A stretch of DNA of 64,000 nt. It comes from Candidatus Pandoraea novymonadis. GTDB taxonomy: Bacteria > Pseudomonadota > Gammaproteobacteria > Burkholderiales > Burkholderiaceae. The notes beneath the pieces were generated by a model that did not search any database, had not been told where the DNA came from, and was given only the letters and a program-made list of their open reading frames with translations. Shown here piece by piece: positions 10,151 to 20,897 of this stretch (position 1 is its first letter; each line of letters begins with the position of its first letter). The DNA lies in NCBI RefSeq assembly GCF_003004665.1, contig NZ_MUHY01000001.1, positions 434,001-498,000 on the forward strand, written 5' to 3'. The position numbers were made by a program, and so were the translations under genes.

Positions 10151-11189
10151 GGCCACCCCAATGTCCCCTAAAAAATCCGCACCTTATAAATCCACTCGAT
10201 CCAATTATTGACTCTATAATCTGCCAAACTCAAAACTACACATATCTATTTCTCATCAAACAGGATCTAATCCCTCTATATTTTCCAGAAAAATTACTTG
10301 CATTTGAAATGCACGTTTTCTGTTGTAGATAGAACGACCAGCAACTTTTTATCACCTATTTTTCAAATACTATTTGAACTCGCATCCTGTAATTTCTTGT
10401 CCTTCAGTGGTTCCTAAAACACTTAAATGCTCATTAATCCTCTGCTCTGCACAGCTGAATAAAAGACCACCTGGATGCATTCCGATCGATCCCTTTTGGG
10501 AATTTAATACTTTTTTAAAATCCTCTACAGCTTTGCTATCTTTGAAAAATCGGTGTCCTAAGCACTTCAGTCGTCACTACCAAACATAGGTTAATACTTT
10601 TAAAATTGGATTATCTATCGTCTATCACGATCTTCGTGAGGAAACGTGTCAGTATAATCAAAGAATAAAAAATTGAAGGCGAATCTTATCAATGAGAGTC
10701 ACCATAACTATTTAGCACCACCTAAGACCGTTATTCGAACTTATGTGTTTTGTGTTTTGTGTTTTGTGTTTTGTGTTTTGTGTTTTGAATTACATTATTG
10801 ACTAGCGGCCTCGTACTAAAACTTTTCTGAGCAAACCAGGATAATTTTTAGATTTCTAAACAGTTCCTTCTTCCCGCATACCGCAAATATGCAAAAAGTA
10901 TGTTAAGGCTGTCCTTAATTAACGATTAACTTGAGAAATAATAAATAAAACTTAAGAAAGTCAAGCGAAATACCTCATAAAAACTTTTTTAACGTATCGG
11001 TGCAAAAACGATTTCTGCCAATACATCTTTAGGTAAGGTATTTAATATTTTTTATGTGTATTCGTTAGGTTTATAAGAAGCCTGGCTGCTAATACTCTGC
11101 TGCTTCGCAAAAAATAAGTAACACTGTTGAGCTTATGCAACATTAAGTTTCTGGAGAACATTAAACCACATATCTTCTAAGGTATTAAA
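10151..11189. other. About 1 kb without a recognisable gene
   Basis: AT-rich stretch between acnA and ogt. Six frames show only short, composition-driven open frames without family motifs. It contains a heptanucleotide tandem repeat (10744-10787). Probably eroded former coding DNA; I cannot name a former gene. Confidence 0.6.
10744..10787. repeat. Heptanucleotide tandem repeat, 6.3 copies
   Basis: Unit TGTGTTT repeated six times exactly (10744-10785) plus TG. No coding frame covers it. Such a tract is prone to slippage, so copy number may vary between individuals or strains. It lies about 400 bases before ogt; a regulatory effect cannot be judged from the sequence. Confidence 0.95.
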
Positions 11190-11681
11190 ATGATCTACCA
11201 AACCTGTTACAACAGCCCACTAGGCAATATCTTACTACTCTCTAATGGTAATGCACTCTCCGGTCTATATTTTGAAGGACAGAAATATTTTCCAAAAATA
11301 TCATCTGAATGGAAAAATGGTCAAGGACTGGCGATACTCCAAAAAACAAACAAGCAGCTCAATGAATTTTTTCACGATGGTCGCAGAATATTCAGTATTA
11401 GGTTACTTAACCATGGAAGTCCATTTCAGCAGGTTGTCTGGGAAAAACTATGCACCATTCCATACGGTCAAACAACCACCTACAGCGCCATTGCACTGAC
11501 TATTGGAGGCGTCAATTACACTCGTGCGGTAGGTAATGCTATTAGACTTAATCCAATTTCTGTAATCATACCGTGCCATCGTGTATTAGGTATTAATGGA
11601 ACATTGACAGGCTACGCCGCTGGACTGAGTCGTAAGTATGACTTATTGCATCTAGAGACGCGTCAATCAATGGCGGTATAA
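11190..11681 (+). CDS. ogt: Methylated-DNA--protein-cysteine methyltransferase
   Basis: Suicide repair protein that removes methyl groups from O6-methylguanine onto its own cysteine. The 163 residues include the acceptor motif IIPCHRVLG with C129, the helix-turn-helix region VVWEKLCTIPYGQTTTYSAIA, and the arginine finger in TRAVGNA (R112). The segment usually reading ANGRNP is here AIRLNP and the preceding loop is IGGVNY, both divergent, but the key Asn and Pro remain. No Ada regulatory domain is present, so this is the constitutive Ogt type. Retaining alkylation repair in a shrinking genome is worth noting. Confidence 0.93.
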   Translation: MIYQTCYNSPLGNILLLSNGNALSGLYFEGQKYFPKISSEWKNGQGLAILQKTNKQLNEFFHDGRRIFSIRLLNHGSPFQQVVWEKLCTIPYGQTTTYSAIALTIGGVNYTRAVGNAIRLNPISVIIPCHRVLGINGTLTGYAAGLSRKYDLLHLETRQSMAV

Positions 11682-11780
11682 AAATATTGACATTCGTATC
11701 AATTGACCACCGATTCGATCCGACGATGACAAGCATGCCGTACAATCTCGGCTTTATCCCGATATATGATTTGTAACGCT

Positions 11781-12959
11781 ATGCGCTCACGTACCACTAA
11801 ACGTCTAACGCCTGATGCTGAAAAACTTGTCAGCCATACCCTTGCACTTGCTGCATCCAGCAGTCGTATAGAAGACCGTTTCTGGGAGCGACAACTTAAT
11901 AAACTTCTATTTCGTCTCTTACAAAAAGGTAATCAATCTACGCTCGACAACGCCCTCGAACATCTACAAACCAACCATAGTGATGTCTATGGTACTCTCG
12001 CCAACCTCATTGAGTCGCAAAGTGAATCGGCAGAAATTGACAGAGAAGGACAATCGTGGGATGGCCTTCTTATCGCCATACCAATGCTAGCATGGACACG
12101 CTATTCCATTCCATCGGGCCCGATCAAATCAGAGTTATTGTTATCAATCTCAAATCACCTTGAAAGTCATATAGTTGCAGAAAAAGGACGTGTTTTTTTT
12201 TCTCCATTCCTATATAGCATCGATCAGCTACCACGCACACATTGCGAAGCATGGCGACTAACTCAACGGTTAGTACAGGCTGCAATCGACCGTGAAAAAG
12301 CATCTCAACTGACGAGAGATCTACCAGAAACCGCACCGATCTTCGCAGACCCTCGCTTTTTACTCGCTGCTATCGCAGTCCCATATGACTCTCCAATGTT
12401 CCGTTGGCAAGAAGATGGCGCACGACACTCTGAACGTATTCATTGCCGAGAGCAATGGGCTGCCCAATGTGGCCCTAACCTTGGTGCTCTACTACCAGGC
12501 TGCGAGATCGAAACTCTGCTACCAGATGCTTATTATGCCAGCTGCCGCGAAGCCGACGAACGCATACGTCCACATACAATTCGAACAGGATTACGTTACT
12601 TAGAAGAAAGGCTCGCATTAAAACCGATAGAACTACGAGCCATTATTGCAGGTTTCGGCGAAAAAAATATTGATGAGTACCGTATTTCATTCACACAACG
12701 AGACAGCAACGATGTAATTTATGGCATGGTTTGGCCCTTATATGGCAGTGAAAACGGCGAGGTCGAAAATGATACAGTTGAAATGCTAATAAACTTGCTC
12801 AAGACATGTGGAATCACCAAAATACGAAAACACGCTAGCCTCTTCGTTCCTGAATACTGCGAAGATTGTGGTACACCTCTTTATCCTGACCCTATAGGTG
12901 AAGTGGTACATGTGGAAATGCCGGAGGACATAGAGCCCAATCATCCACATTTTCATTAA
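11781..12959 (+). CDS. DUF2863 family protein, function unknown
   Basis: About 392 residues, full length for a family found in Burkholderiales. I use ATG 11781 (MRSRTTKRL), which matches the family's usual N-terminus, over ATG 11766, which adds five residues; neither has a clear ribosome-binding site. The protein is soluble, with no signal peptide or membrane segment. Near the C-terminus EYCEDCGTPLYPDPIGEVVH has a CxxC pair that could form half of a metal site, and it ends in the His-rich HPHFH. Other conserved-looking patches: AWTRYSIPSGP, LYSIDQLPR, LLPGCEIETLLPDAYY. No reaction can be assigned. Confidence 0.85.
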   Translation: MRSRTTKRLTPDAEKLVSHTLALAASSSRIEDRFWERQLNKLLFRLLQKGNQSTLDNALEHLQTNHSDVYGTLANLIESQSESAEIDREGQSWDGLLIAIPMLAWTRYSIPSGPIKSELLLSISNHLESHIVAEKGRVFFSPFLYSIDQLPRTHCEAWRLTQRLVQAAIDREKASQLTRDLPETAPIFADPRFLLAAIAVPYDSPMFRWQEDGARHSERIHCREQWAAQCGPNLGALLPGCEIETLLPDAYYASCREADERIRPHTIRTGLRYLEERLALKPIELRAIIAGFGEKNIDEYRISFTQRDSNDVIYGMVWPLYGSENGEVENDTVEMLINLLKTCGITKIRKHASLFVPEYCEDCGTPLYPDPIGEVVHVEMPEDIEPNHPHFH

Positions 12960-13600
12960 TTAATATCCTAAATGAGGGACAATTTCCTTGATAATATTAT
13001 TTTTAGTCAGCCCTACATTAATACATTGACTACCAAGCAGGATACTAAATACTTACGATCAAACAATGTCATCAGTGATTTCCTCCAACAAGGTTTCAGA
13101 ATTAGAAAAAATATATCTCGGCTCGTACATAGTAAGTAATGTTGCCGATTATAGAATATCCCCATAAACGGTCCTATCATCCATCCTATCAGTTCAAAAT
13201 CTTGAGGTTACCTTATGTAGGCAAAAGCTGAGAAACTTTAGACTGGCAACTATTTTCTCAATTAATGTAACAGTGTCGAAGTCTAAAATAACGTCAATTA
13301 TTGTGTGAACTACTTAAGTAACGCTTATGGTTTAAAAAATTAGGAATATAGAATCTTGTATGTACTCGATGTGTATCTGTACCACTTATATAGGTTTTTA
13401 GAAACAATCTAAAAATGAGCATTTCTAAAGACAATCCTTCACACATGCACCCATATTTAGGATGAAACACATCTTTTAAACTTTGGATACTCACTATATC
13501 TATCAATAGATGTCACAGCATCTTGCTTATTAGCATCATTTACTTGGATCCAACTAGAGCCATTCCTTGCGGATAACACATCCAGAAGATATTTATCGAC
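12960..13600. other. Intergenic region without a recognisable gene
   Basis: 641 bases between the DUF2863 gene and the next exported-protein gene. Only short open frames with no motif. A small hairpin (TTTTTAGA ... TCTAAAAA, about 13395-13415) is the only structure noted. Confidence 0.55.
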
Positions 13601-14128
13601 ATGTCTAATCGAATTCTAATTCGTATCTTCTTATATACAGCTGCAACTGCAGCACTTTTTTTATCCAATGCCACACATGCGGTAACACTCCAACAACACC
13701 ATTCACTTGTAAAAAAATTTGTGAATGAACGTCATGTAGAGCTGCTGATCGCGGACTGTGCAGCCCATGCCAGTTTTGTAATATCAACACTCCCCCGTTA
13801 CTCCATGTTCGAATACAACCCCGATGCCACGAGCAAAGATGATGCAAAAATAGAGGCATGGGATGGTCCGTTCGATCAAGATAAACAAAAAATTTACGTC
13901 ACACAAGTCGTCACTCTAGATGGGATTGGTCAACGAAATAACGGTGAGGCAGACACCATACATATCCGCTGTGGCTACGCGGATGGACACATGATGGCAT
14001 TCGATTATACAACGCCATTTCTGACGATTAAGGCTCCAAAATCAACAGCACATTCAAACAAGTATTCACAATCCAATTCGCGCGCTAATGCAGTGAACCG
14101 TAAACGCAAAAAGAAAAACGCACGTTGA
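13601..14128 (+). CDS. Small exported protein of unknown function (possibly BspC-domain type)
   Basis: 175 residues with a clear signal peptide (MSNRILIRIFLYTAATAALFLSNATHA, cleavage after THA). The mature part has two cysteines (in IADCAAHASF and IRCGYADG) that could form a disulfide, an acidic patch EAWDGPFDQDKQ, and a very basic, low-complexity tail (RANAVNRKRKKKNAR). It resembles short periplasmic proteins annotated in Burkholderia as BspC-domain proteins, recalled from general knowledge and not checked. Function unknown. It stands alone, convergent with yaaA. Confidence 0.78.
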   Translation: MSNRILIRIFLYTAATAALFLSNATHAVTLQQHHSLVKKFVNERHVELLIADCAAHASFVISTLPRYSMFEYNPDATSKDDAKIEAWDGPFDQDKQKIYVTQVVTLDGIGQRNNGEADTIHIRCGYADGHMMAFDYTTPFLTIKAPKSTAHSNKYSQSNSRANAVNRKRKKKNAR

Positions 14129-14205
14129 GTCAACTCTCATCAGCAAAGAATCAAGTCATTACGTTAAACTTTTAATATAGAAAAATTCCACATTAAAATA
14201 ACTAT

Positions 14206-14988
14206 TTATGAAATGACTTTGCGACGAAAAATCCATAGCGCTTCAGACGATACGTTGACATCAAACACATAACCTTCACTGCAAAAGTTCTTAAGCTGAT
14301 GGATATCGGAGATAGAATTCTCAATAGCGAACCGCGCCATCATTCCGCGTGCACGCTTAGTATAGAAACTAATAATCTTGTACTTGCCGCCCTTCCAGTC
14401 TTCGAAGACAGGAGTAATAACAGGCGCATCGACGATACGACGATTGACTACTTTGAAATACTCTTGGGAAGCTAAATTAACTAATACACGACGCGATGGT
14501 TGGTATTCAAGCAATAACGCATTAAGTGAATGTGTCACACGCTCACTCCAGAAAGTGTAGAGGTCACGACCACGAGAATTTGCAAAGCGAGTACCCATTT
14601 CAAGTCGGTAAGGTTTTAATAAATCGAGCGGCCGCAAAACACCATAAAGGCCAGAAAAGATCCGGAGATGATTCTGAGCGAATTCGAGTTGAACAGCGGA
14701 CAAGGTCCGTGCTGATAACCCTTCGTAAACATCACCATTAAAAGCCAATATGGCTTGTTTCGCATTATTAGCATCAAAATTCCGCGTCCATTCAGCGTAG
14801 CGAGAAAAATTAATAGCGGCTAGCGATGCTGAAATACGCATCAATGAACTAATTTGTTCAGGACTCAACGTGCGTAAACCCTCAATTAGTTCTGCGGCCT
14901 CCTCGATAAATTGAGGGACAGTGTGAGTTTTGACTTGAGATGGTGTTTCGTAATCAAGGGTCTTAGCAGGCGATAGGAGAATTATCAT
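14206..14988 (-). CDS. yaaA: Peroxide stress protein YaaA
   Basis: DUF328/UPF0246 family protein of 260 residues. In E. coli it limits free intracellular iron and so DNA damage during peroxide stress. Family start [13 protein letters not shown] is intact, and [28 protein letters not shown] and NLASQEYFK are the characteristic blocks. Ends normally in [16 protein letters not shown]. Together with ahpC (21842) it suggests that oxidative stress from respiration remains relevant. Confidence 0.95.
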   Translation of the reverse strand: MIILLSPAKTLDYETPSQVKTHTVPQFIEEAAELIEGLRTLSPEQISSLMRISASLAAINFSRYAEWTRNFDANNAKQAILAFNGDVYEGLSARTLSAVQLEFAQNHLRIFSGLYGVLRPLDLLKPYRLEMGTRFANSRGRDLYTFWSERVTHSLNALLLEYQPSRRVLVNLASQEYFKVVNRRIVDAPVITPVFEDWKGGKYKIISFYTKRARGMMARFAIENSISDIHQLKNFCSEGYVFDVNVSSEALWIFRRKVIS

Positions 14989-15162
14989 AATGAATATTGC
15001 ATCCAGGCAAAATTCTAAATATAGTTATTCTATAGAATCTCGTCCCCTGTGGTCATCTTTTCCCTGCCAATCAAACACTCACTGGGAGTGGCATCCAATT
15101 GTTAGGTTAAAAATGATCCCCTGCTGCTGCGAGCAGCAATATAAGAAAGCAAGAATATTTTT

Positions 15163-15239
15163 TGGGGTGACCGATGGGATTCGAACCCACGACGACTGGA
15201 ATCACAATCCAGGACTCTACCAACTGAGCTACGGCCACC
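15163..15239 (-). tRNA. tRNA-His (anticodon GTG)
   Basis: The reverse strand folds as a 77-base cloverleaf: extra 5' G (G-1, unique to tRNA-His), D arm AGCTCAGTTGGTAGAGT, anticodon stem-loop CTGGATTGTGATTCCAG with GTG, T arm GTGGGTTCGAATCCCAT, discriminator C and encoded CCA. Confidence 0.97.
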
Positions 15240-15445
15240 GTCGCAACCAAAAAAGTCTTCTTCTTATAAAAGATATCCTTTAATTATATAAGGATCTTTC
15301 GATATTTGAGAGACTCAAAAAAATGAACTTTGAAAGTTATATCTCAAATTGAATGCTCAGAAAAAACACAGATTTTCTTTAGATGAGAAAAAATAAAACG
15401 CCACTAGCACTAGAATAATTATTAACGGCGTTCCTAACTAAGAAT

Positions 15446-15522
15446 TGGTTGCGGGGACAGGATTTGAACCTGTGACCTTCGGGTTATGAGCCCGACGAGC
15501 TGCCAGACTGCTCCACCCCGCG
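15446..15522 (-). tRNA. Initiator tRNA-fMet (anticodon CAT)
   Basis: 77-base cloverleaf on the reverse strand with encoded CCA. The unpaired first acceptor position (C1 opposite A72) and the GGG/CCC run in the anticodon stem (CGGGCTCATAACCCG) identify the initiator form. The flanks (15240-15445 and 15523-15853) hold no gene that I can recognise. Confidence 0.97.
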
Positions 15523-15853
15523 TCTGAATGAAGTAATTATAGAATGAATCTTATTCAAAAAGCAAGCAACCTGACAATTTTTATTTCACGCCAATTGTCA
15601 TAACACACATTAGGTCCACGGAGCCCGCCCACAGGGCATAGTATAGTGTGCGCTCAATCAAATTACTGTTACACAAATGCAGTAAGTACATCTTAAAAGG
15701 TCCGACCCTACTACTCGAGAATCTAAGTGCTTAAAGTGTTAAAACGCTCAATATCCAACGTGATCATTTTATTTACAAGCGTACAAATATCCTCGGCACA
15801 TCGCAACACCCGATACAATGAGCTCTCTTTGAATTTACTAAATTATATCTATC

Positions 15854-16900
15854 ATGCTCTCGATGCTCTATCCTTTAGCCCGCCGCGCCCTATTCTCGCT
15901 CGATGCCGAAAGAGCTCATCACATAACACTTTCGATATTGCGTAAGGCTGCATCACTAGGTTTAGCGAATCTTATGAGTGAACGCCTTCCAGAAAATCCT
16001 CTTACTGTCATGGGTATTACCTTTCCGAATCCAGTAGGTCTTGCTGCTGGTCTAGATAAAGACGGTAACTGTATTGATGGTCTTGCCACCCTCGGCTTTG
16101 GTTTCATTGAAGTGGGCACCATTACTCCCCGTCCACAACTAGGCAATCCCAAACCACGACTTTTTCATGTGCCACAGGCACATGGCATCATTAACCGAAT
16201 GGGATTCAATAACGCGGGTATCGAAAAATTCTTAGAAAACATACAATCTACGCGCTGGAAAGGCCCATTAGGTCTGAACATCGGTAAAAATGCCGACACA
16301 CCCATCGAAAATGCCGTGGACGATTACCTAATTTGTCTAGAAAAGTGTTACCCCTATGCAAACTATATAACCATCAACGTTTCATCACCAAATACCAAAA
16401 ATCTACGTCAACTACAAGAATCTAAAGAGCTCGATTCTCTACTCGGATCTCTCAAAGAAAAACAATACACACTATCTGAGCGACATGATCGCTATGTGCC
16501 CATCGTCCTAAAAATTGCCCCTGATCTTGAGGACGAACAAATTAAACTAATTGCGAGCTTACTCACTCGACATCAAGTTGACGGCGTTGTTGCCACTAAC
16601 ACCACAATATCGCGTGATAGCGTCAACCATCTACCTATCGCCAATGAAACTGGTGGTTTGTCAGGTCGACCTTTGTTCGATGCGTCAAATCGCATTATTC
16701 GTGCTCTACGAGCTGAGCTAGGCGATGCCATTCCAATCATCGGTGTCGGCGGAATTCTCTCTGGCAAAGATGCACGAGATAAACTTGACGCTGGCGCGAC
16801 TCTCGTTCAAATCTATAGTGGATTAATTTATCGAGGGCCGGTACTAGTACGAGAGTGCGTGGAAGCATTGCTCAAACAAAAAGCGCTTGTCGAATTATAA
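15854..16900 (+). CDS. pyrD: Dihydroorotate dehydrogenase (quinone)
   Basis: Fourth step of pyrimidine synthesis; oxidises dihydroorotate and passes electrons to quinone. The 348 residues are class 2 (membrane-associated): the N-terminal helix region ([22 protein letters not shown]) is present and fixes the start. FMN/substrate motifs: [35 protein letters not shown] (with the catalytic Ser of this class), [18 protein letters not shown] and IIGVGGI. It works with carA and carB elsewhere in this window. Confidence 0.97.
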   Translation: MLSMLYPLARRALFSLDAERAHHITLSILRKAASLGLANLMSERLPENPLTVMGITFPNPVGLAAGLDKDGNCIDGLATLGFGFIEVGTITPRPQLGNPKPRLFHVPQAHGIINRMGFNNAGIEKFLENIQSTRWKGPLGLNIGKNADTPIENAVDDYLICLEKCYPYANYITINVSSPNTKNLRQLQESKELDSLLGSLKEKQYTLSERHDRYVPIVLKIAPDLEDEQIKLIASLLTRHQVDGVVATNTTISRDSVNHLPIANETGGLSGRPLFDASNRIIRALRAELGDAIPIIGVGGILSGKDARDKLDAGATLVQIYSGLIYRGPVLVRECVEALLKQKALVEL

Positions 16901-17464
16901 ATTAACTCTATTCTTTTCAGCAGGCATCTAAAATCCATAATAATTCAAAAAAGATGTCTATGCCATACTTTCTAGTCTAGGTACTGCAGCTGATTACACT
17001 CATAATACTGAGTTTCCTCAAAGTCCCCGACAATCTTATAAGGGATATATAACCATAAAATCTGAATGCACGGTACTGCATATTCTTACATTTCTTGAAT
17101 TTCAAAAATAATTGAGTGATGATTTTGCCATGAAAACTCGTTTCTGCAATAGAGAGAAGACCAACCATCATGAAATTGGCTAGATATCGAATTCACTTTT
17201 TCATCAAGTGATTATTCGTAATAATAAAGAGGAAGGGTCATGAAGAGCGAAAGATTCGATTTTATGAATTCCCTGATAATCCAGTGAAATAACTCTTCTT
17301 AAATAAGAAGCTAAAATTTAGAATGTATTTAATCACAATACTGATTCTTTAGATTTATTTTTCCAACCCAAAACTAGTCTGAATTAGACAAATTCAAATG
17401 CTTAACAACATTTGAATTTGAATTTATTAGCCAACCGACATAGGTATTTTTTATGTTAGAAAAA
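16901..17464. other. Gap with a hairpin near the end of the PBP7-type gene
   Basis: 564 bases without a recognisable gene. A perfect 11-bp inverted repeat (AAATTCAAATG 17390-17400, CATTTGAATTT 17409-17419; 8-base loop) lies 46 bases beyond the stop of the leftward endopeptidase gene and may end its transcript. Confidence 0.5.
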
Positions 17465-18739
17465 TCATAAAGACTGACTCACATCAGCAGCTATGGAAAA
17501 AAACGAATTCTGCTCGCAGCCAGCAGCGGCCTGTGTGCGCGGTAACTTGTTGGCAATATGTGGGAATGACGCGGTCCTGCCTTCTTGCAACCACTTGCGA
17601 ACACGTATTGCATCTGCAAATCGCGAGTATTTATCTGTTGAATCAAGCAAAATCATAATCATGGACCGACCATCGATTGTAGTTTGCATCACGAGACATT
17701 GACCTGCCTCAGAAATGTAACCCGTCTTCTGTAAGCCGATGTCCCAATCACTATGCCCCATGAGATAGTTAGTACTACGATAAAGCAATTCCCTTAACCC
17801 AGTGCTCACCTCATAAGAGCTATCGGTAGAGAAACGTCGTATCTCTGGATACTGATAAGCCGCCTTTACCATCTTAACTAAATCAAACGCACTCGATACA
17901 TTTTGGCTCGTGAGCCCAGTTGAATCTGCAAAGATCGTGTCATGCATGCCCAACTCTTTCGCTTTATGATTCATGGCTGCAATAAAAGCAGCTCGTCCCC
18001 CTGGGAAATAACGTGATAATGCAGAAGCAGCACGGTTTTCTGAGGCCATTAGCGCAATATGCAACATATCTTCACGACTAAGCTTCGAACCAATAGCAAG
18101 ACGCGAGCCTGTCCCTTTCTCGTAATCACGGTCTTCATCCGTGATTACCATCATATCTGTCATTGGTAGCTTGGCATCAAGCACTACCATTGCTGTCATC
18201 AACTTCGAGATAGAAGCTATTGGCAAAACTGCTCGTGAATTCTTTTCTAAGAGAACTTCGGAAGTATGTGCATCTAGCACATAAGCAACACTAGAGCGTA
18301 ATGCTAATACATCTGGCACTTCATGCAAACCAAATATCCGTCCAGCAGATAAACGCTGGGGAGTCGGTGAAAAATTAACTTTTCGATAGGTACCAACACT
18401 ACGTTTCCTAGCATTTTTATAAACAATATTGTTAGACGCTCGACGAACATTATTGATCGAAATACCATTTTTTTTAACACGTATATCTTTTTTTATTTCT
18501 ACCATACCACCCCGTCTGGCAACAGACGTTAAGGTGGTACGTTTGACAAATGGCTTCATATTCGTGCACAGTCTTTTCTTCTCTAACGTTTTTTTAGCTG
18601 TCTTCAATGCTGAAGGTTCTTTATTTTTACCAGCCGCCTCTGCAAAAAAAGGCACTCCCCCAGCAAGCAAGATAACCACAAGGACGCCTCCATAAAAACG
18701 GCCATAGCATAGACCTGCAAGAGTTGTGATCAGACACAT
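17465..18739 (-). CDS. pbpG: D-alanyl-D-alanine endopeptidase, PBP7 type
   Basis: Periplasmic low-molecular-weight penicillin-binding protein (424 residues) that cuts peptidoglycan cross-links. An N-terminal hydrophobic signal (about 12-35, ending FFAEAAG) is followed by a roughly 80-residue very basic linker, then a peptidase S11 domain from about 140. All three active-site motifs are intact: SISKLM (SxxK), SENRAAS (SxN) and QKTGY (KTG). The length exceeds E. coli PBP7 (about 310) mainly through the basic N-terminal part. It stands alone with large gaps on both sides. Confidence 0.92.
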   Translation of the reverse strand: MCLITTLAGLCYGRFYGGVLVVILLAGGVPFFAEAAGKNKEPSALKTAKKTLEKKRLCTNMKPFVKRTTLTSVARRGGMVEIKKDIRVKKNGISINNVRRASNNIVYKNARKRSVGTYRKVNFSPTPQRLSAGRIFGLHEVPDVLALRSSVAYVLDAHTSEVLLEKNSRAVLPIASISKLMTAMVVLDAKLPMTDMMVITDEDRDYEKGTGSRLAIGSKLSREDMLHIALMASENRAASALSRYFPGGRAAFIAAMNHKAKELGMHDTIFADSTGLTSQNVSSAFDLVKMVKAAYQYPEIRRFSTDSSYEVSTGLRELLYRSTNYLMGHSDWDIGLQKTGYISEAGQCLVMQTTIDGRSMIMILLDSTDKYSRFADAIRVRKWLQEGRTASFPHIANKLPRTQAAAGCEQNSFFSIAADVSQSL

Positions 18740-19212
18740 AATGAAAATAAAGGAGTATCGTGGTTAATTGGCTATAAAAACTGATTTAGTAAAGTCAAAA
18801 AAATAAGCAATATGAAAGATTCAGAATAAAGAATAAAAATTTAAATTAATATCTCGTTATTACATTCAGAACCCTAGTACTTAAAAGCTGATTGAGTAAT
18901 AACAGCATCAAATACATATATATCCAGAATATGCAGACATCACATCATTCTAATGAAAAATTGTATAGTTTATCTTACAAATTACTACTGCTCTATCGCG
19001 AATTCGATCAAGAAGAGAAGTGATGAGATTCCATAACCACAAAATCCTTAATGGTCTCTTAAAAAAGTTTGATGGCCTAAATTGGTCAATCTCGCCAGAC
19101 ATATATCTCCTCCGACGACGCTTATTCTTCAGAATCAAGAGAGGAAAGGATTTAATATATAAGACATCCTCTCATACACTATACGGGGTATTCTTTTGAT
19201 ATAGCGGAAATC
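18740..19212. other. Intergenic region without a recognisable gene
   Basis: 473 AT-rich bases between two leftward genes. A 62-codon leftward frame (19138-18950) is open but has no similarity that I recognise. Confidence 0.5.
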
Positions 19213-20454
19213 TCAACAAACCTTATTAGATAAGGATACAGTGTTCACGACTCTCTCGAATAAAGCAAGACCCTCATCTATGTCAACTTCTGGGATATTA
19301 AGCGGTGGAGCAAAACGAATCACGTCGGGTCCTGCCACAAGCAACATTAAGCCAACATTCTGAGCTGCATCTACGATATCTTTTGCCTTTCCGGAAAAAG
19401 CAGGATTAAGTACTGCACCAAGCAATAGTCCCATACCACGAAATTTCGCAAACACGCCGTGACGCGCGTTAATCGCTTCTAGACCTGTAATAAAACGTTC
19501 GTGACGTGCTTTCACCCCATCCAAAATGTCTTTGGTGTTAATCAATTCGAGCACACGACCAGCCACGGTTGCAGCAAGAAAATTTCCACCATAAGTACAG
19601 CCATGCGTACCCGGTGAAAAACTAGCAGCAATCTTCGATGTCGTTAAAAGCCCACCAATTGGAAAACCATTGCCCAATGCCTTAGCAGTTGTCAGAATAT
19701 CTGGCACCACTCCATAATGCATATACGCATATAAAAATCCTGTACGGCCCATTCCTGTTTGCACCTCATCGAAAATTAGGAGGGCACCACTCTTATCACA
19801 TAATTGACGCAATCCCTTCAAGAATAAAGGATCAGCCGGCATCACCCCACCTTCACCTTGCACCGGTTCAACGATCACCGCACATGTCTTCTCAGAAATA
19901 GAGGCTGCAACAGCAGCTAGGTTATTGTAATGCAGATGTTTGATATCCTGCGGCAGTGGACCAAAACCTTCGGTGTATTTTGCTTGACCACCAACGCTCA
20001 CCGTAAATAACGAACGGCCATGGAAAGAGTTATAAAAAGCGATAATTTCGCTCTTCTGCACACCATTACGTGCTATAGCATGATCAGTGGCATAACGCCG
20101 TGCCAGCTTCAATGCCGCTTCATTCGCCTCCAATCCAGAATTACAGAAGAATGCCTTTTCAGCAAATGTGGCTTGCGTAAGTCCACGCGCTAAACGGAGA
20201 ACTGGCTCATTAGTATAACCATTCCCAACGTGCCAAATCTTCTCACTTTGCGCCTGAATTACCCTTACCAATTCAGGATGGGCATGGCCTAGACCATTGA
20301 CCGCAATTCCACCTGTAAAATCGATATACTCGTTACCTATCTGATCCCACACTCGCGAACCCAATCCTCGAATCGGTATCATCGTCGCTGGGGAGTAATT
20401 CGGAACCATAACGTCATCAAACGTTTGGCGAGTCACTGCGGCTTGCTCCATCAT
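19213..20454 (-). CDS. argD: Acetylornithine/succinylornithine aminotransferase
   Basis: PLP-dependent class III aminotransferase (413 residues) of the ArgD/AstC group; converts N-acetylglutamate semialdehyde to N-acetylornithine in arginine synthesis, or acts on succinylornithine in arginine breakdown. Motifs: [59 protein letters not shown], and the PLP lysine in [14 protein letters not shown]. None of the ast genes is adjacent, so the ArgD role is more likely, but the two cannot be told apart by sequence here. Start codons at 20454 and 20451 are both ATG. Confidence 0.85.
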   Translation of the reverse strand: MMEQAAVTRQTFDDVMVPNYSPATMIPIRGLGSRVWDQIGNEYIDFTGGIAVNGLGHAHPELVRVIQAQSEKIWHVGNGYTNEPVLRLARGLTQATFAEKAFFCNSGLEANEAALKLARRYATDHAIARNGVQKSEIIAFYNSFHGRSLFTVSVGGQAKYTEGFGPLPQDIKHLHYNNLAAVAASISEKTCAVIVEPVQGEGGVMPADPLFLKGLRQLCDKSGALLIFDEVQTGMGRTGFLYAYMHYGVVPDILTTAKALGNGFPIGGLLTTSKIAASFSPGTHGCTYGGNFLAATVAGRVLELINTKDILDGVKARHERFITGLEAINARHGVFAKFRGMGLLLGAVLNPAFSGKAKDIVDAAQNVGLMLLVAGPDVIRFAPPLNIPEVDIDEGLALFERVVNTVSLSNKVC

Positions 20455-20810
20455 GACAACAACCTCGTAAAATCGTTAACTCAAAGACATCATCGGAATC
20501 CGCGAGGGGAAGACAAACCACCATTGTCGAATTTTAATATCAACTGGTACTGAACTAACAACACATTTTCCAAAAAAATTCGCAAGAATTATTTGCGATA
20601 AACAAAATCGAAAAAGTTAAACAGCTAGGTACGACAGATGTAAAAATCTCGATCTAAGTCAACAGGCCAAACACGGCATAATTTCATGTCCGTCTTTGCA
20701 TTGAGATGTTTTGACTTGAAAAGTTTAATTAAGACGATTGCGCATTAGACATCTTACCAATTACCTCAACTCTCAGCATAGTGACACGAACTCGTGTTCT
20801 AGAACCTCCA
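20455..20810. other. Intergenic region upstream of argD
   Basis: 356 bases between tRNA-Leu and argD; no gene or clear regulatory site seen. Confidence 0.5.
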
Positions 20811-20897
20811 TGGTGCGTGAGGCCGGACTCGAACCGGCACGAGATCTCTCTCGTCAGGACCTAAACCTGGTGCGTCTACCAATTTCGCCACTCACGC
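20811..20897 (-). tRNA. tRNA-Leu (anticodon TAG)
   Basis: 87-base class II tRNA on the reverse strand: acceptor GCGTGAG/CTCACGC, D arm TGGCGAAATTGGTAGACGCA, anticodon loop TTTAGGT within CAGG/CCTG, long variable arm (ACGAGAGAGATCTCGT), T arm CCGGTTCGAGTCCGG, encoded ACCA. Confidence 0.97.
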
